64,000 bases of DNA from Arachis hypogaea (taxonomy: Eukaryota > Streptophyta > Magnoliopsida > Fabales > Fabaceae): contig NC_092042.1 of the NCBI RefSeq assembly GCF_003086295.3, forward strand, positions 40,533,419-40,597,418, in the 5' to 3' direction. The position numbers were made by a program, and so were the translations under genes. Of the stretch, positions 44,478 through 57,328 are shown in pieces (the first letter of the stretch is position 1; each line of letters starts with the position of its first letter). Below the pieces are notes generated by a model. That model did not search any database. It saw nothing but the letters and a program-made list of their open reading frames with translations, and was not told where the DNA came from.

Positions 44478-46214
44478 TCACTCAAGTCTCAGTTTTGAGC
44501 ATTCCTGCTCAAAATTGCCTTCAAGATAATGCTTGATCCTCTGTCCATTAACAATGAACTTTTTGTCAGAATCAATATCCTGAAGCTTAACATATCCATA
44601 TGGTGACACTCCTGTAATCACATACGGACCCCTCCACCGGGATTTAAGTTTTCCTGGAAACAGTCTGAGCCTAGAGTTGAAGAGAAGAACTTTTTGTCCT
44701 GGCTCAAAGACTCTGGTTGACAACTTCTTGTCATGCCATTTCTTTGCCTTTTCCTTATAAATTTTTGCATTTTCAAAGGCATTGAGTCTGAACTCCTCTA
44801 GTTCATTTAGCTGGAGTAATCTTTTCTCACCAGCTAACTGAGCATCCATGTTTAGGAATCTGGTTGCCCAGTAGGCTTTATGTTCCAGTTCCACGGGCAG
44901 ATGACAGGCCTTCCCATACACCAGTTGGTATGGAGAGGTTCCTATAAGAGTCTTGAATGCTGTTCTGTATGCCCACAGAGCATCATCCAAGCTCTTTGCC
45001 CAATCCTTTCTTCGGGCTATCACAGTCCGTTCCAGGATTCTTTTTAGCTCTCTGTTAGAGACCTCAGCTTGCCCATTTGTCTGTGGATGATACGGAGTTG
45101 CCACTTTGTGGCTAATTCCATATCTAACCATAGCAGAGTATAGCTGTCTATTGCAGAAATGAGTGCCCCCGTCATTGATTAGTACTCTGGGAACACCAAA
45201 CCTGCTGAAGATGTGTTTCTGGAGGAATTTCAGTACGATCTTGGTATCATTAGTGGGTGTGGCAATTGCTTCTACCCACTTAGATACATAGTCCACTGCC
45301 ACCAAAATGTAAGTGTTTGAGTATGATGGTGGGAATGGACCCATGAAGTCAATTCCCCATACATCAAACAATTCTATCTCTAATATCCCTTGTTGAGGCA
45401 TGGCATATCCGTGAGGCAAGTTACCAGCTCTTTGGCAACTGTCACAGTTACGCACAAACTCTCGGGAATCTTTATAGAGAGTAGGCCAGTAGAAGCCACA
45501 TTGGAGGACTTTAGTGGCTGTTCGCTCACTTCCAAAATGTCCTCCATACTGTGATCCATGGCAATGCCATAGGATCCTTTGTGCTTCTTCTCTGGGTACA
45601 CATCTGCGGATCATTCCGTCTGCACATCTCTTAAAGAGATATGGTTCATCCCATAGGTAGTACTTGGCATCTGAAATTAATTTCTTTCTTTGTACTCTGC
45701 TGTACTCCTGGGGTATGAACCTCACAGCTTTATAATTTGCAATATCTACAAACCATGGAGCTTCCTGAATGGCAAAGAGTTGCTCATCTGGGAAGGTCTC
45801 AGAGATCTCAGTAGAAGGGAGGGACGCCCCAGCTACTGGTTCTATTCGGGATAGATGATCAGCCACTTGGTTTTCTGTCCCTTTTCTGTCTCTTATTTCT
45901 ATATCAAACTCTTGCAGAAGCAACACCCATCTTATAAGTCTGGGTTTTGAATCCTGCTTTGTGAGTAAGTATTTAAGAGCAACATGGTCAGTGTACACAA
46001 CCACTTTGGATCCCACTAAATAGGATCTAAACTTGTCAATGGCATAGACCACTGCAAGTAACTCTTTTTCTGTAGTTGTGTAATTCTTCTGTGCGTCATT
46101 TAGAACACGGCTGGCATAATAAATGACGTGCAGAAGCTTGTTATGCCTCTGTCCCAACACTGCACCAATGGCATGGTCACTGGCATCACACATTAGTTCA
46201 ATGGCAATGTCCAA
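44478..46214 (-). pseudogene. pol: RNase H and integrase part of pol of element C (after the frameshift)
   Basis: Open for 578 codons. RNase [16 protein letters not shown] near the start, [22 protein letters not shown]. Integrase: zinc-binding H and C residues in [10 protein letters not shown] and [10 protein letters not shown] (about 215-260), catalytic Asp in WGIDFMGP (about 288), Asp in INDGGTHF (about 345) and Glu in [10 protein letters not shown] (about 383), and a GPY/F module RWRGPYVI (about 530). It is whole, but it lacks a start of its own. It follows gag-RT after a one-base loss near 46200 and would be made only by recoding or from an unmutated parent. The first Met listed is incidental. 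Confidence 0.9.
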
Positions 46215-49200
46215 TCTGGTGCAGAGATGACTGGTGCTGTGACCAGCTTAGCTTTCAGGGTCTTAAATGCCTGCAGACACTGTGTGTCAAACACAAATGG
46301 AGTGTCAGCAGCTAGCAGGTTACTCAAAGGTTTTGCAATTTTCGAAAAATCCTTTATAAACCTTCTGTAGAATCCTGTATGCCCCAGAAAGCTTCTGATT
46401 GCCTTAACATTGGCAGGTGGTGGTAATTTTTCAATTACCTCTACCTTTGCCTTATCCACCTCTATTCCCTTGCTTGAAATTTTGTGCCCAAGGACAATTC
46501 CTTCAGTTACCATAAAGTGACATTTCTCCCAGTTTAAAACTAGGTTAGTCTCTTGGCACCTTTTTAGGACAAGTGCTAGGTGATTAAGACAGGAGCTGAA
46601 TGAGTCTCCATATACTGAGAAGTCATCCATGAAGACTTCCAGGAATTTCTCCACCATATCAGAGAAGATGGATAACATGCACCTCTGAAAGGTTGCAGGA
46701 GCATTACACAGACCAAAAGGCATCCTCCTGTAGGCAAAAATGCCAGAAGGACAAGTAAATGCTGTTTTCTTCTGGTCCTGAGGATCTACTGCAATTTGGT
46801 TGTAGCCTGAATAGCCATCCAAAAAGCAGTAATAAACATGACCAGCTAGTCTTTCTAGCATTTGGTCTATGAATGGTAAAGGAAAATGATCCTTTCTGGT
46901 GGCTGTATTGAGCCTTCTATAGTCAATACACATACGCCATTCTGTGACTGTTCTTGTAGGAACCAGTTCATTTTTTTCATTATGAACCACTGTCATGCCT
47001 CCCTTTTTGGGGACAACTTGGACAGGGCTCACCCAGGGGCTATCAGAAATAGGATAGATAATCCCAGCCTCTAGTAATTTAGTGACCTCTTTCTGCACCA
47101 CCTCCTTCATGGCTGGATTTAGCCTCCTTTGTGGTTGAACCACTGGTTTGGTATTATCCTCCAACAGGATCTTGTGCATGCATCTAGCTGGGCTAATGCC
47201 CTTAAGATCACTTATGGACCACCCAAGAGCTGTCTTATGTGTCCTTAGCACTTGAATCAGTGCTTCCTCTTCCTGTGGATTTAAAGCAGAGCTTATAATC
47301 ACTGGAAAAGTGTCACCCTCTCCCAGAAATACATACTTCAGGGATGGTGGTAGTGGTTTGAGTTCAGGTTTGGGAGGCTTATCCTCCTCCTGAGGAATTT
47401 TCGAAAATTCCTTTGTTTCCAATGATTCTTCTTGATCATGTTGAGCATCTTTGAAGATGTCCTCAAGCTCTGATTCTAGGCTTTCAGTCATATTGATCTC
47501 TTCTACCAGAGAGTCAATAATGTCAGCGCCCATGCAGTCATTTGGTGTGTCTGGATGCTGCATAGCTTTTACAGCATTCAACTTGAACTCATCCTCATTG
47601 ACTCTCAAGGTCACTTCCCCTTTTTGTACATCAATGAGAGTTCGTCGAGTTGCTAGGAAAGGTCTTCCTAGAATGAGAGTTGCACTCTTGTGCTCCTCCA
47701 TTTCCAGCACCACAAAGTCAGTTGGAAAGGCGAATGGCCCAACCTTGACAATCATATCCTCTATTATGCCTGATGGATATTTAATGGAGCCATCAGCAAG
47801 TTGGAGGCATATCCGGGTTGGTTTGACTTCTCCAGTCAACCCAAGCTTCCTGATAGTGGATGCAGGTATTAGATTGATGCTTGCTCCAAGATCACATAGG
47901 GCTGTCTTGGTGCAAGCACCTTCTAATGTGCATGGTATCATAAAGCTTCCTGGATCTTGAAGCTTTTCTGGTAAGCTTTTTAGAATGACTGCACTGCATT
48001 CTTCAGTGAGAAACACTTTTTCAGTTTCTCTCCAATCCTTCTTATGACTTAAGATTTCTTTCATGAACTTAGCATAAGAAGGTATTTGCTCAAGTGCCTC
48101 TGCAAACAGAATCTTTATTTCAAGAGTCCTTAGATAGTCTGCAAAGCGGGCAAATTGCTTATCCTGTTCCGCTTGGCGGAGTTTTTGAGGATAAGGCATC
48201 TTGGCTTTATATTCTTCAACCTTAGATGCTGCAGGTTTATTCCTTACAGAAGTGGTTGAAGAAGCCTTTTTAGAGGGATTACTGTCAGCACTCTCAGGTG
48301 TCTGATCCTCCCTTGGCGTCTGAACGCCAGGATTGGGTGGAAAATGGGCGTTTAACGCCAACTTTTCCCCCTTTTCTGGCGTTTGAACGCCAGAACTGGG
48401 CAAGGAATGGGCGTTTAACGCCAGCTTTCCTTCCCTCTCTGGCGTTTGAACGCCAATAACATTCCTCTTTGGGCTCTTACTGTCCTCAGAGGGATTTTGA
48501 ATAGTGGTTTGGTTATCCCCTGTCAATCGTTCATTGTTTGGCTTTTTGCTACTTTGAGCAGTGTTATTCAGTGTCTTCCCACTCCTCAGTTGAACTGCTT
48601 GACATTCCTCTGTTATCTGTTTAGATATTTGCTGTTTTGCTTGATTCAACTGCAGTTCTATGTTCTTGTTAGCAACTTTAGTTTCATAGAGCATCTCTTT
48701 AAATTCTGCTAACTGTTCTGTCATCCGGAGCAATTGTTGATTAAGCTCAATCATCTGTTCTTGAGGATTAGGATCAGTGACTACTGTCATGACTTCCTCT
48801 TTTGGAGAGAGCTCATTGCTAGAGTACAAATATTGATTTCTAGCAACAGTGTCTATAAGCTCTTGAGCCTCTTCAATTGTCTTCCTCATGTGGATAGATC
48901 CACCAGCTGAGTGGTCTAAAGACATCTGAGCTTTTTCTGTGAGCCCATAGTAGAAGATGTCTAATTGTACCCACTCTGAAAACATTTCAGAGGGGCATTT
49001 TCTTAGCATACCTTTATACCTCTCCCAGGCATTATAAAGGGATTCATTATCCTCTTGTTTAAAGCCTTGGATGTCCAGCCTTAGCTGTGTCATCCTCTTT
49101 GGAGGGTAAAAGTGATTCAGGAATTTGTCTGATAACTGTTTCCATGTCTTTATGCTTGCTGTAGGTTGGTTATTCAACCACCTCTTAGCTTGATCTTTTA

Positions 49201-49483
49201 CAGCAAATGGAAACAGTAATAGTCTGTAGACATCCTGATCCACCTCTTTATCATGTACTGTGTCAGCAATTTGTAAGAACTGTGCCAGAAACTCAGTAGG
49301 CTCTTCCTGTGGAAGACCGGAATACTGGCAATTTTGCTGCACTATGATAATGAGTTGAGGATTTAGCTCAAAGCTGCTTGCTTTGATGGGAGGTGTACAA
49401 ATGCTACTCCCATATGCAGCTGTAATGGGGTTAGCATATGACCCCAGAGTCCTTCTGGACTGATCAATCCCACTTAGGTCCAT
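46193..49483 (-). pseudogene. gag-pol: gag-protease-RT ORF of element C, frameshifted at its 3' end
   Basis: Open for 1096 codons from MDLSGIDQSRRTLGSY at 49483. The upstream in-frame Met at 49594 lies in leader microsatellite sequence and is unlikely. Gag core at about residues 60-195 (RLLLFPFAVKDQAKRWLNNQ), Gln-rich coiled segment about 230-300, palindrome-encoded GVQTPE / KLALNAH linker about 345-400, protease CDLGAS with Asp at about 531, RT with FMDD at 951-954. The frame is lost at TLPLN near 46200, where one T is missing relative to A and B ([11 protein letters not shown]). Apart from that single lesion, gag-pol is open throughout. Antisense ORFs at 46886-47074 and 47451-47960 are shadows. 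Confidence 0.92.
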
Positions 49484-50022
49484 AATGGATAAAGGGAAAT
49501 GATATGGATTCACAAGCAAAGTATATATATATATATATATATATTTTTTGAACAAAAAAATAAAATAAAATAAAAAAATAAAATAAAAATTCAAAAATTA
49601 AAAAGAAAATAAAATCAAAGCAAATTGAGAACTGAATCAATTAGTCAATTAAAAAGATTTTGAAAATAGCAATTAAAAAGATATGATTGAAAATTTTTTT
49701 ATGACAAAGATTTGATTTTTGAAATGAGGAAAGAGAAAAACAACAAAATGACACCAAACTTAAATTTTTAGAAAATCAAACACTAATTTTCGAAAATTTT
49801 TAAGGGAAAAACACAAGAGGACACCAAACTTAGAATTTTTAAAGATCAAAAAGAGACTAAGGACATGCAAATTCGAAAAACTAAAAGAAAAGCAAAAGCA
49901 TGCAATTGACACCAAACTTAAAATATGAAACTAGACTCAACTAAAAGACTCTAAACCAACAAAAATAAAACAGTCCTAATCTAAGCAACAAGATAAGCCG
50001 TCAGTTGTCCAAACTCGAACAA
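49484..50022 (-). other. Leader of element C
   Basis: No gene. AT-rich, shorter than in A and G. AAGTTTGGTG words in sense at about 49755, 49823 and 49912. TA microsatellite at 49522-49544. Confidence 0.75.
49522..49544. repeat. (TA)n microsatellite
   Basis: About 11 TA units in the leader of element C. A similar run is at 38192-38212 in the leader of G. Confidence 0.93.
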
Positions 50023-50040
50023 TCCCCGGCAACGGCGCCA
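50023..50040 (-). other. Primer-binding site of element C
   Basis: TGGCGCCGTTGCCGGGGA on the minus strand, perfect. Confidence 0.94.
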
Positions 50041-50046
50041 AAAACT

Positions 50047-51529
50047 TGGTGCACGAAATTGCGATCACACTTTTGCAATCCCGCACAACTAACCAGCAAG
50101 TGCACTAGGTCGTCCAAGTAATACCTTACGTGAGTAAGGGTCGATCCCACGGAGATTGTCGGCTTGAAGCAAGCTATGGTTATCTTGTAAATCTTAGTCA
50201 GGATATCAGAAATTATCAGGATTGATTGTAAGAAGCAAAAGAACATAAAACAGGTACTTGAATTGCAGTGATGGAGAATAGGTTGAGGTTTTGGAGATGC
50301 TCTGTCTTCTGAACCTCTGCTTTCCTACTGTCTTCTTCTTCAAACACGCAAGGCTCCTTCCATGGCAAGCTGTATGTAGGGTTTCACCGTTGTCAATGGC
50401 TACCTCCCATCCTCTCAGTGGAAATGTTCAACGCACCCTGTCACGGCACGGCTATCCATCTGTCGGTTCTCAATCAGGCCGGAATAGAATCCAATGATTC
50501 TTTTGCGTCTGTCACTAACGCCCCGCCTTCAGGAGTTTGAAGCTCGTCACAGTCATTCAATCCTTGAATCCTACTCAGAATACCACAGACAAGGTTTAGA
50601 CCTTTCGGATTCTCTTGAATGCCGCCATCAGTTCTAGCTTATACCACGAAGATTCCGGTTAAAGAATCCAAGAGATATCTACTCAATCTAAGGTAGAACG
50701 GAGGTGGTTGTCAAGCACGCATTCATAGTTGAGAATATGATGAGTGTCACGGGTCATCACATTCATCCGGGTTAAGAACAAGTAATATCTTAGAACGGAA
50801 GCAAGCATGATTGAATAAGAAACAGTAGTAATTGCATTAATCCATCAAGACACAGCAGAGCTCCTCACCCCCAACCATGGGGTTTAGAGACTCATGCCAT
50901 GGAGAGTACACAAAGAAACGTGTAAAGTGTCATGAGGTACTGATACAATGTCAAAATATCCTATTAATAGTAAACTAGTAACCTAGGGTATACAGAAATG
51001 AGTAAATGACGTAAAAATCCACTTCTGGGTCCACTTGGTGTGTGCTTGGGCTGAGCAATGAAGCATTTTCGTGTAGAGACCTTTTCTGGAGTTAAACGCC
51101 AGCTTTTATGCCAGTTTGGGCGTTTAACTCCAAGTTTTATGCTAGTTCCAGCGTTAAACGCTGGAATTTATGAGGCTGATTTGCCACGCCGGTTTGGGCC
51201 ATCAAATCTTGGGCAAAGTATGGACTATCATATATTGTTGGAAAGCCCATTGGGCTTCTGTAGCTCCAGAAAATCCACTTCGAGTGCAGGGAGGTCAGAA
51301 TCCAACAGCATCTGCAGTCCTTTTCAGTCTCTGAATCAGATTTTTGCTCAGAACCCTCAATTTCAGCCAGAAAATACCTGAAATCACAGAAAAACACACA
51401 AACTCATAGTAAAGTCCAGAAAAGTGAATTTTAACTAAAAACTAATAAAAATATACTAAAAACTAACTAGATCATACTAAAAACATACTAAAAACAATGC
51501 CAAAAAGCGTATAAATTATCCGCTCATCA
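50047..51529 (-). repeat. 5' LTR of element C
   Basis: 1483 bp. Lacks 37 bp found in the 3' LTR (41230-41280), between CCCA direct repeats, which removes one arm of the U3 hairpin. U5 hairpin at 50124-50139. Confidence 0.95.
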
Positions 51530-51534
51530 CAAGC
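51530..51534. repeat. Target-site duplication CAAGC, right side of element C
   Basis: Second CAAGC. Element G's protease coding resumes here. Confidence 0.96.
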
Positions 51535-54077
51535 TCTATGTGATCTTGGGACAAGTATCAACCTAATACCTACATCTATTATCACAAAGCTTGGTTTGAC
51601 TGAAGAAGTCAAACCAACCCGGATATGTCTCCAACTTGCTGATGGCTCCATTAAATACCCATCAGGCGTGATTGAAGACATGATTGTCAAGGTTGGGCCA
51701 TTTGCCTTTCCTACTGACTTTGTGGTGCTGGAAATGGAGGAGCACAAGAGTGCAACTCTCATTCTAGGAAGACCTTTCCTAGCAACTGGCCGAACCCTTA
51801 TTGATGTCCAAAAAGGGGAAGTAACCCTGAGAGTCAATGAGGAGGAGTTCAAGTTGAATGTTGTCAAAGCTATACAGCATCCAGACACCCCAAATGACTG
51901 CATGAGTGTTGATATTATTGACTCTCTGGTAAAAGAGGTCAATATGACTGAGAGTCTCGAATCAGAGCTAGAGGATATCTTTAAAGATGTTCAGCCTGAT
52001 CTGGAGGAATCAGAGAGAATGATAGAACCTCTGAAAATTCCTCAAGAAGAGGAGAAACCTCCTTAACCCGGGCTCAAACCATTACCACCATCCCTGAAAT
52101 ATGCATTTCTGGGAGAAGGTGATACCTTTCCTGTAATCATAAGCTCTACCTTAGAGCCACAGGAAGAGGAAGCACTAATTCAAGTGCTAAGGACACACAA
52201 GATAGCTCTTGGGTGGTCCATCAATGATCCTAAGGGCATTAGCCCAGCCAGAAGCATGCACAAGATTCTATTGGAAGGTGACGCCAAGCCAGTGGTTCAA
52301 CCACAAAGGCGGCTGAATCCAGCCATGAAGGAAGTGGTGCAGAAGGAGGTCACTAAATTACTAGAGACTGGGATCATTTATCCTATTTCTGATTGCCCCT
52401 GGGTGAGCCCTGTCCAAGTCGTCCCTAAGAAGGGTGGCATGACAGTGGTTCATAATGAAAAAAATGAACTGGTTCCTACAAGAACAGTTACTGGGTGGCG
52501 TATGTGTATTGATTATAGACGGCTCAAAACAGCTACCAGAAAGGATCATTTTCCTTTACCATTCATAGACCAGATGCTAGAAAAACTAGCAGGTCATGAA
52601 TACTACTGCTTCCTGGATGGATATTCAGGTTATAATCAAATTGCAGTAGATCCCCAAGATCAAGAGAAAACGGCATTCACATGTCCATCTGGAGTATTTG
52701 CATACAGAAGGATGCCATTTGGCCTGTGCAATGCACCTGCAACCTTTCAAAGATGCATGCTCTCAATTTTCTCTGATATGGTGGAAAAATTTTTGGAAGT
52801 CTTCATGGATGACTTTTCAGTATTTGGAGACTCATTCAGCTCCTGTCTTGACCATCTAGCACTTGTTCTAAAGAGGTGCCAAGAGACTAACCTAGTTTTA
52901 AACTGGGAGAAATGTCACTTTATGGTGATTGAAGGAATTGTCTTTGGGCACAAAATCTCGAACAAGGGAATAGAGGTGGATCAAGCTAAGGTAGAGGTAA
53001 TTGAAAAATTACCACCACCAGCCAATGTTAAGGCAATCAGAAGCTTTCTGGGGCATGCAGGATTCTATAGGAGGTTTATAAAGGATTTTTCAAAAATCAC
53101 CAAATCTCTAAGTAATCTGCTAGCTGCTGACATGCCATTTATCTTTGATAAGGAGTGTCTGCAGGCGATTGAGACTCTGAAAGCTAAGCTGGTCACAGCA
53201 CTAGTCATCTCTGCACCAGACTAGACATTACCTTTTGAATTGATGTGTGATGCCAATGACAATGCCATTGGTGCAGTGTTGGGACAAAGACATGACAAGC
53301 TTCTACACGTCATTTACTATGCCAGTCGTGTTTTAAATGACGCACAGAAGAACTACACAACCACAGAAAAAGAGCTACTTGCAATGGTTTACGCCATTGA
53401 CAAGTTCAGATCCTATTTAGTAGGATCAAAAGTGATTGTGTACACTGACCATGCTGCTCGTAAATACCTACTCACAAAGCAGGATTCAAAACCCAGACTC
53501 ATAAGATGAGTGTTGCTTCTGCAAGAGTTTGATATAGAAATAAGAGACAGAAAAGGGACAGAGAATCAAGTAGCAGATCACCTGTCCCGAATAGAACCAG
53601 TAGAAGGGCCGTCCCTCCCTCTTACTGAGATCTCTGAAAACTTTTCGGATGAGCAACTCTTTGCCATCCAGGAAGTGCCATGGTTTGCAGACATTGCGAA
53701 CTACAAGGTAGTGAGATTCATACCCAAAGAATACAGTAGGCAGCAATCAAAGAAGCTGATCACGGATGCAAAGTATTATCTTTGGGAAGAGTCGTATCTC
53801 TTCAAGAGATGTGCAGATGGAGTAATCCATAGATGTGTGCCTAAAGAAGAAGCGCAGAAGATCCTATGGCATTGCCATGGATCACAATATGGAGGACATT
53901 TTGAAAGTGAGCGAACAGTCACAAGAGTCCTCCAATGTGGCTTCTACTGGCCTACTCCCTATAAAGATTCCCGAGTGTTTGTACTTAATTGTGACAGTTG
54001 CCAAAGATCTGGTAATCTACCTCACAGTTATGCCATGCCTCAACAAGGGATCTTGGAGATTGAGTTGTTTCATGTAT

Positions 54078-54082
54078 AGGGT
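54078..54082. repeat. Target-site duplication AGGGT, left side of the solo LTR
   Basis: AGGGT before TGATAAACC, repeated at 55608-55612 before ATTGACTTC. The intact site is seen in A near 5979. Confidence 0.88.
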
Positions 54083-55607
54083 TGATAAACCACTATTTTA
54101 TGGTTTATCTTGTGCTCAATTGAGTGGTTTTTATCAACTCTTTACTCACTTATTCATACAATTCGCATGTTTTACATTTTCCTTCCTGATTTTATGCTAT
54201 GATTGAAAACATGCTTCTTTAATCTTATATTTGCTTATTATTAATTCTCTCTTATTACCATTAGATGCCTTGATATGTGTGTTAAGTGTTTTCAGATATT
54301 ATAAAGGCAGGAATGGCTTAGAGGATGGAAAGGAAGCATGCAAAAGTGAAAGGAATGCAAGAAGTTGGAGAAACTGCTAAGCAGCCTGACCTCTTCGCAC
54401 TCAAACGGCTATAACTTTAGCTACAAAGGTCCAAACGACGCAGTTCTAGTTGCGTTGGAAAGCTAACGTCTAGGGCTTCGATTTAATATATAATTTGCCA
54501 TAGTTGCCCCGATGCCAGACGACGCGAACGCGTGACCTGGCCAACACCCAATCCGCGCGGTCGCGTGGACGACGCGGCTGCGTCACTTTTCCGCGACCTG
54601 TACGGACCAGAAAGCGCTGGAATTGATTTCTGGGCTGTTTCTGACCCAGTTTTTGGCCCAGAGAACACAGATTAGAGGCTATAAAGTGGGGAAATGCATC
54701 CATTCATAAGCAAGGCTCGCATAATTTACTTTTCATGTTTTAGATGTAGTTTTGGAGAGAGAGGTTCTCTCCTCTCTCTCTCTTAGGATTTAGGACTTCT
54801 CTTTCTCGAGTGATTCTCGATCCAGGTTTAATATTCCTTTTTACTATTTAATTTCTCTTTTATATTTTGATTACTCTGAAGCCTTTATTATGTTTGATTG
54901 ATGTTGCCCAATTGGCTGTTGATGACATTTTTATTTAATGATAATTGAGGTATTTTCAGTTTATAATTTTTCTCTTTGAATTAAGTTGCCATTGCTTCCC
55001 ATCTAAGGATATTTTTATTATTCCAGCAATTTTACTTTTTTTCCCTTTTGGTTCTGATTAAGAATTTAGTAACTCAACAGTTATTAAACTCAACATAATT
55101 AATAATCGTTATCTTGCTAATTGAGCTGAACCTAAATAATCCCAACCTTTTCTTAGGAAATAATTAGGATTCGAAGGTCAATTTAATTAGTCCCTTGACT
55201 TTCCTTTGCCCTGGTAAAGGTTGACCAAGTGGAGTTTAGATTCAACTTTTATTATAGTTGAGAGAGATAACTAAGTTAGACCTCTAAATTCCCTTATCTT
55301 GCCAAAAGTTGTTTTACAATTATTATTTATTTTTAATTGCCATTTAATTCACTCATCATTTAAATTACTTGCTTCTAACCTTCTAAACCCCGATTACAAC
55401 CTTTATAACCAACAATAAGAACATACTTCCTCGCAGTTCCTTGAGAAGACGACCCGAGGTTTGAATACACGGTTAACAATTTCTAAAGGGGTTTGTTCTT
55501 GTGACACCCAAAACGTTTGTATGAAAGGACTTTTGAAGGTTTATAAAATATACTTGCAACAAGGATTTATCCGCAAATTTCTAGACCACCCAAAAGTCTT
55601 CTCATAA
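54083..55607 (+). mobile_element. Solo LTR, family-2-like, in the integrase of element G
   Basis: 1525 bp from TGATAAACC to CTTCTCATAA, probably CTTCTCATCA with one change at the penultimate position. It has no interior, primer-binding site or second LTR, so it is the product of LTR-LTR recombination. A short GC-rich palindromic array lies at 54520-54600, a TATAAAG candidate promoter at about 54681-54687, and a U3-like block GCGTTGGAAAG...AATATATAAT at about 54451-54495. It starts like the D LTR but differs in the second half. That half matches the inverted fragment at 26419-27400. Confidence 0.88.
54681..54687 (+). promoter_or_regulatory. Candidate TATA box in the solo LTR
   Basis: TATAAAG in GGCTATAAAGTGGGG. 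The same word with its context occurs in the LTR fragment at about 26439-26452. Confidence 0.45.
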
Positions 55608-56437
55608 AGGGTATTGACTTCATGGGGCCTTTCCCACCATCATACTCAAACACTTATATTCTGGTGGCAGTGGATTATGTATCCAAATGGGTGGAAGCTA
55701 TTGCAACACCCACTAATGACACTAAGACAGTGTTAAAATTCCTCCAGAAAGACATCTTCAGCAGATCTGGCACCCCTAGAGTACTAATCAGTGATGGGGG
55801 CACTCATTTCTGCAATAAACAGCTTTACTCTGCTTTGGTTCGTTATGGAGTTAGCCACAGGGTAGCCACTCCATATCATCCACAGACAAATGGGCAAGCT
55901 GAAGTCTCTAACAGAGAACTTAAAAGAATCCTGGAACAGATTGTAATTAACTGTAGAAGGAATTGGGCAAGAAGCTTGAATGATGCTCTGTGGGCATACA
56001 GAACAGCATTCAAAACCCCTATAGGGACCTCCCCATACCAGCTTGTGTATGGAAAGGCATGTCACTTGCCAGTGGAACTGGAACATAAGGCCTACTGGGC
56101 CACCAGATTCCTAAACCTTGATGCCAATTTAGCTGGAGAAAAGCGCTTGCTCCAGTTAAATGAGCTAGTGGAATTTAGACTCAATGCTTTCGAAAATGCA
56201 AAAATTTACAAAGAGAAAGCAAAAAGATGGCATGATAAGAAACTGTCATCTAGAGTCTTTGAGCCTGGACAGAAAGTTCTGCTATTTAATTCTAGGCTCA
56301 GATTATTCCCCGAAAAACTGAAATCCCGGTGGAGAGGACCATATGTGATTACAAGTGTGTCACCATATGGATACGTAGAGCTTCAGGATAATGATTCTAA
56401 CAAAAAGTTCATTGTTAATGGACAGAGAGTTAAATAA
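55608..56437 (+). pseudogene. pol: Integrase catalytic core and C terminus of element G
   Basis: Open from the solo LTR border: [16 protein letters not shown] with the first catalytic Asp, LISDGGTHF with the second, [10 protein letters not shown] with the Glu, then the GPY/F module [10 protein letters not shown]. Ends at TAA 56435-56437, slightly early compared with A and C (VKHYLE). It is the distal part of the pol that ends at 54082 and is in the same frame if the LTR and one AGGGT are removed. Confidence 0.9.
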
Positions 56438-56528
56438 TATCTTGAAAGCAATTTGAGCTAGAATGCTCAAAACTGAGGCTTGATTAAAGCTCAGTAATAG
56501 TCCAGCTAAAGACAATAAAGAAGCGCTT

Positions 56529-56546
56529 ACTGGGAGGCAACCCAGT
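56529..56546 (+). other. Conserved post-pol stem-loop, element G
   Basis: ACTGGG-AGGCAA-CCCAGT. The outer pair is A-T where A and B have G-C. Confidence 0.82.
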
Positions 56547-56689
56547 CAGTTACAAAGTTTATTTATTAATTAATTAATTTTACAGGTATATCTCAGTTAT
56601 CTTCAAGGTAGAATAGCAATTGCTTGAGTTCACAGAGTTACAGGAGAATTTGGAAGCTCACTGGCGTGAAAAAGCCAGTAAGAAATATT

Positions 56690-56772
56690 TTGGGCGTTGA
56701 ACGCCCAGGAGAAGCAGCAATTGGGCGTTAAACGCCCAAAACATGCAGCGTTTGGGCGTTTAACGCCAGGAT
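56690..56772. repeat. Short palindromic word array, element G
   Basis: Three words (GGGCGTTGAACGCCC, GGGCGTTAAACGCCC, GGGCGTTTAACGCC), fewer than in A, B or C. Confidence 0.88.
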
Positions 56773-57328
56773 GGTGGGGAGGAGGTAAAATTCATTTTTC
56801 TTCACAAATTTTCTAATTTTTTATGTTTCAATTCATGATTTTTTTGCATAAACATGTTCAAAATGTCATCCTTCAATTTCAAAAAAAAAAATTTCTAACA
56901 ACCCTAATTTCTAAAATCCCTTTTCAAAAATATCAAATATATCTTAATACATAAATACAAATCTTTTTCCAATCCAATCCAACTCTTTTTCAAATTTTTC
57001 AAAACTCAATTATCTTTTAAAATCTTTTTCAAATTAAAAATTTAGATTTATCTTTTTCAAATATCATTCACAACTTTTTAGTTTTAAATTATATCTTTTT
57101 CTTATCATATTTATCTTTTATAAATCATATCGTCTATCTTATCTTTTTAAAATTTTCGAAAACCCACCCCCTCCCTTTTAAATTCACATTCGGCCTCCCT
57201 CTTCTCATCCACCATTCGACATTAGCTCTCCTTCTATCCCTCTCCTTTCTTTTCTTTTGCCTGAGGACAAGCAAACCTCTAAGTTTGGTGTGTTTATCCG
57301 TGATCACAAAAATATGCTCACTAAGATC
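56773..57328 (+). other. Second leader of element G
   Basis: No gene. AT-rich. Hairpin TTTGCCTG-AGGA-CAAGCAAA (one mismatch) at 57256-57275, then CCTCTAAGTTTGGTGTG. Confidence 0.7.

Larger units (their letters stand above)
40037..51529 (-). mobile_element. Element C: nearly intact family-1 retrotransposon, 11.5 kb
   Basis: Complete from LTR to LTR with a CAAGC duplication. Minus-strand order: 5' LTR, perfect primer-binding site, leader, gag-protease-RT, RNase H-integrase, stem-loop, palindromic array, second leader, intact env-position ORF, 3' region, hairpin, 3' LTR. The LTRs differ by 16 substitutions over about 1483 aligned positions (counted by eye) plus one 37-bp deletion, so the insertion is recent. 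One missing base separates the two large ORFs of gag-pol. Confidence 0.96.
51530..54082 (+). pseudogene. pol: pol of element G: protease, RT, RNase H and start of integrase
   Basis: Resumes at the protease active site (LCDLGTSINLIP, with Ala to Thr after Gly). RT has FMDD at about 52805, RNase H has [15 protein letters not shown], and the integrase zinc finger has [10 protein letters not shown] and [10 protein letters not shown]. The frame is constant; stops at about 52064, 53222, 53507 and 54077 break it. The Asp-to-Asn change in CDASDH to CDANDN is in the RNase H start. The solo LTR interrupts just before GIDFMGP. Confidence 0.9.
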
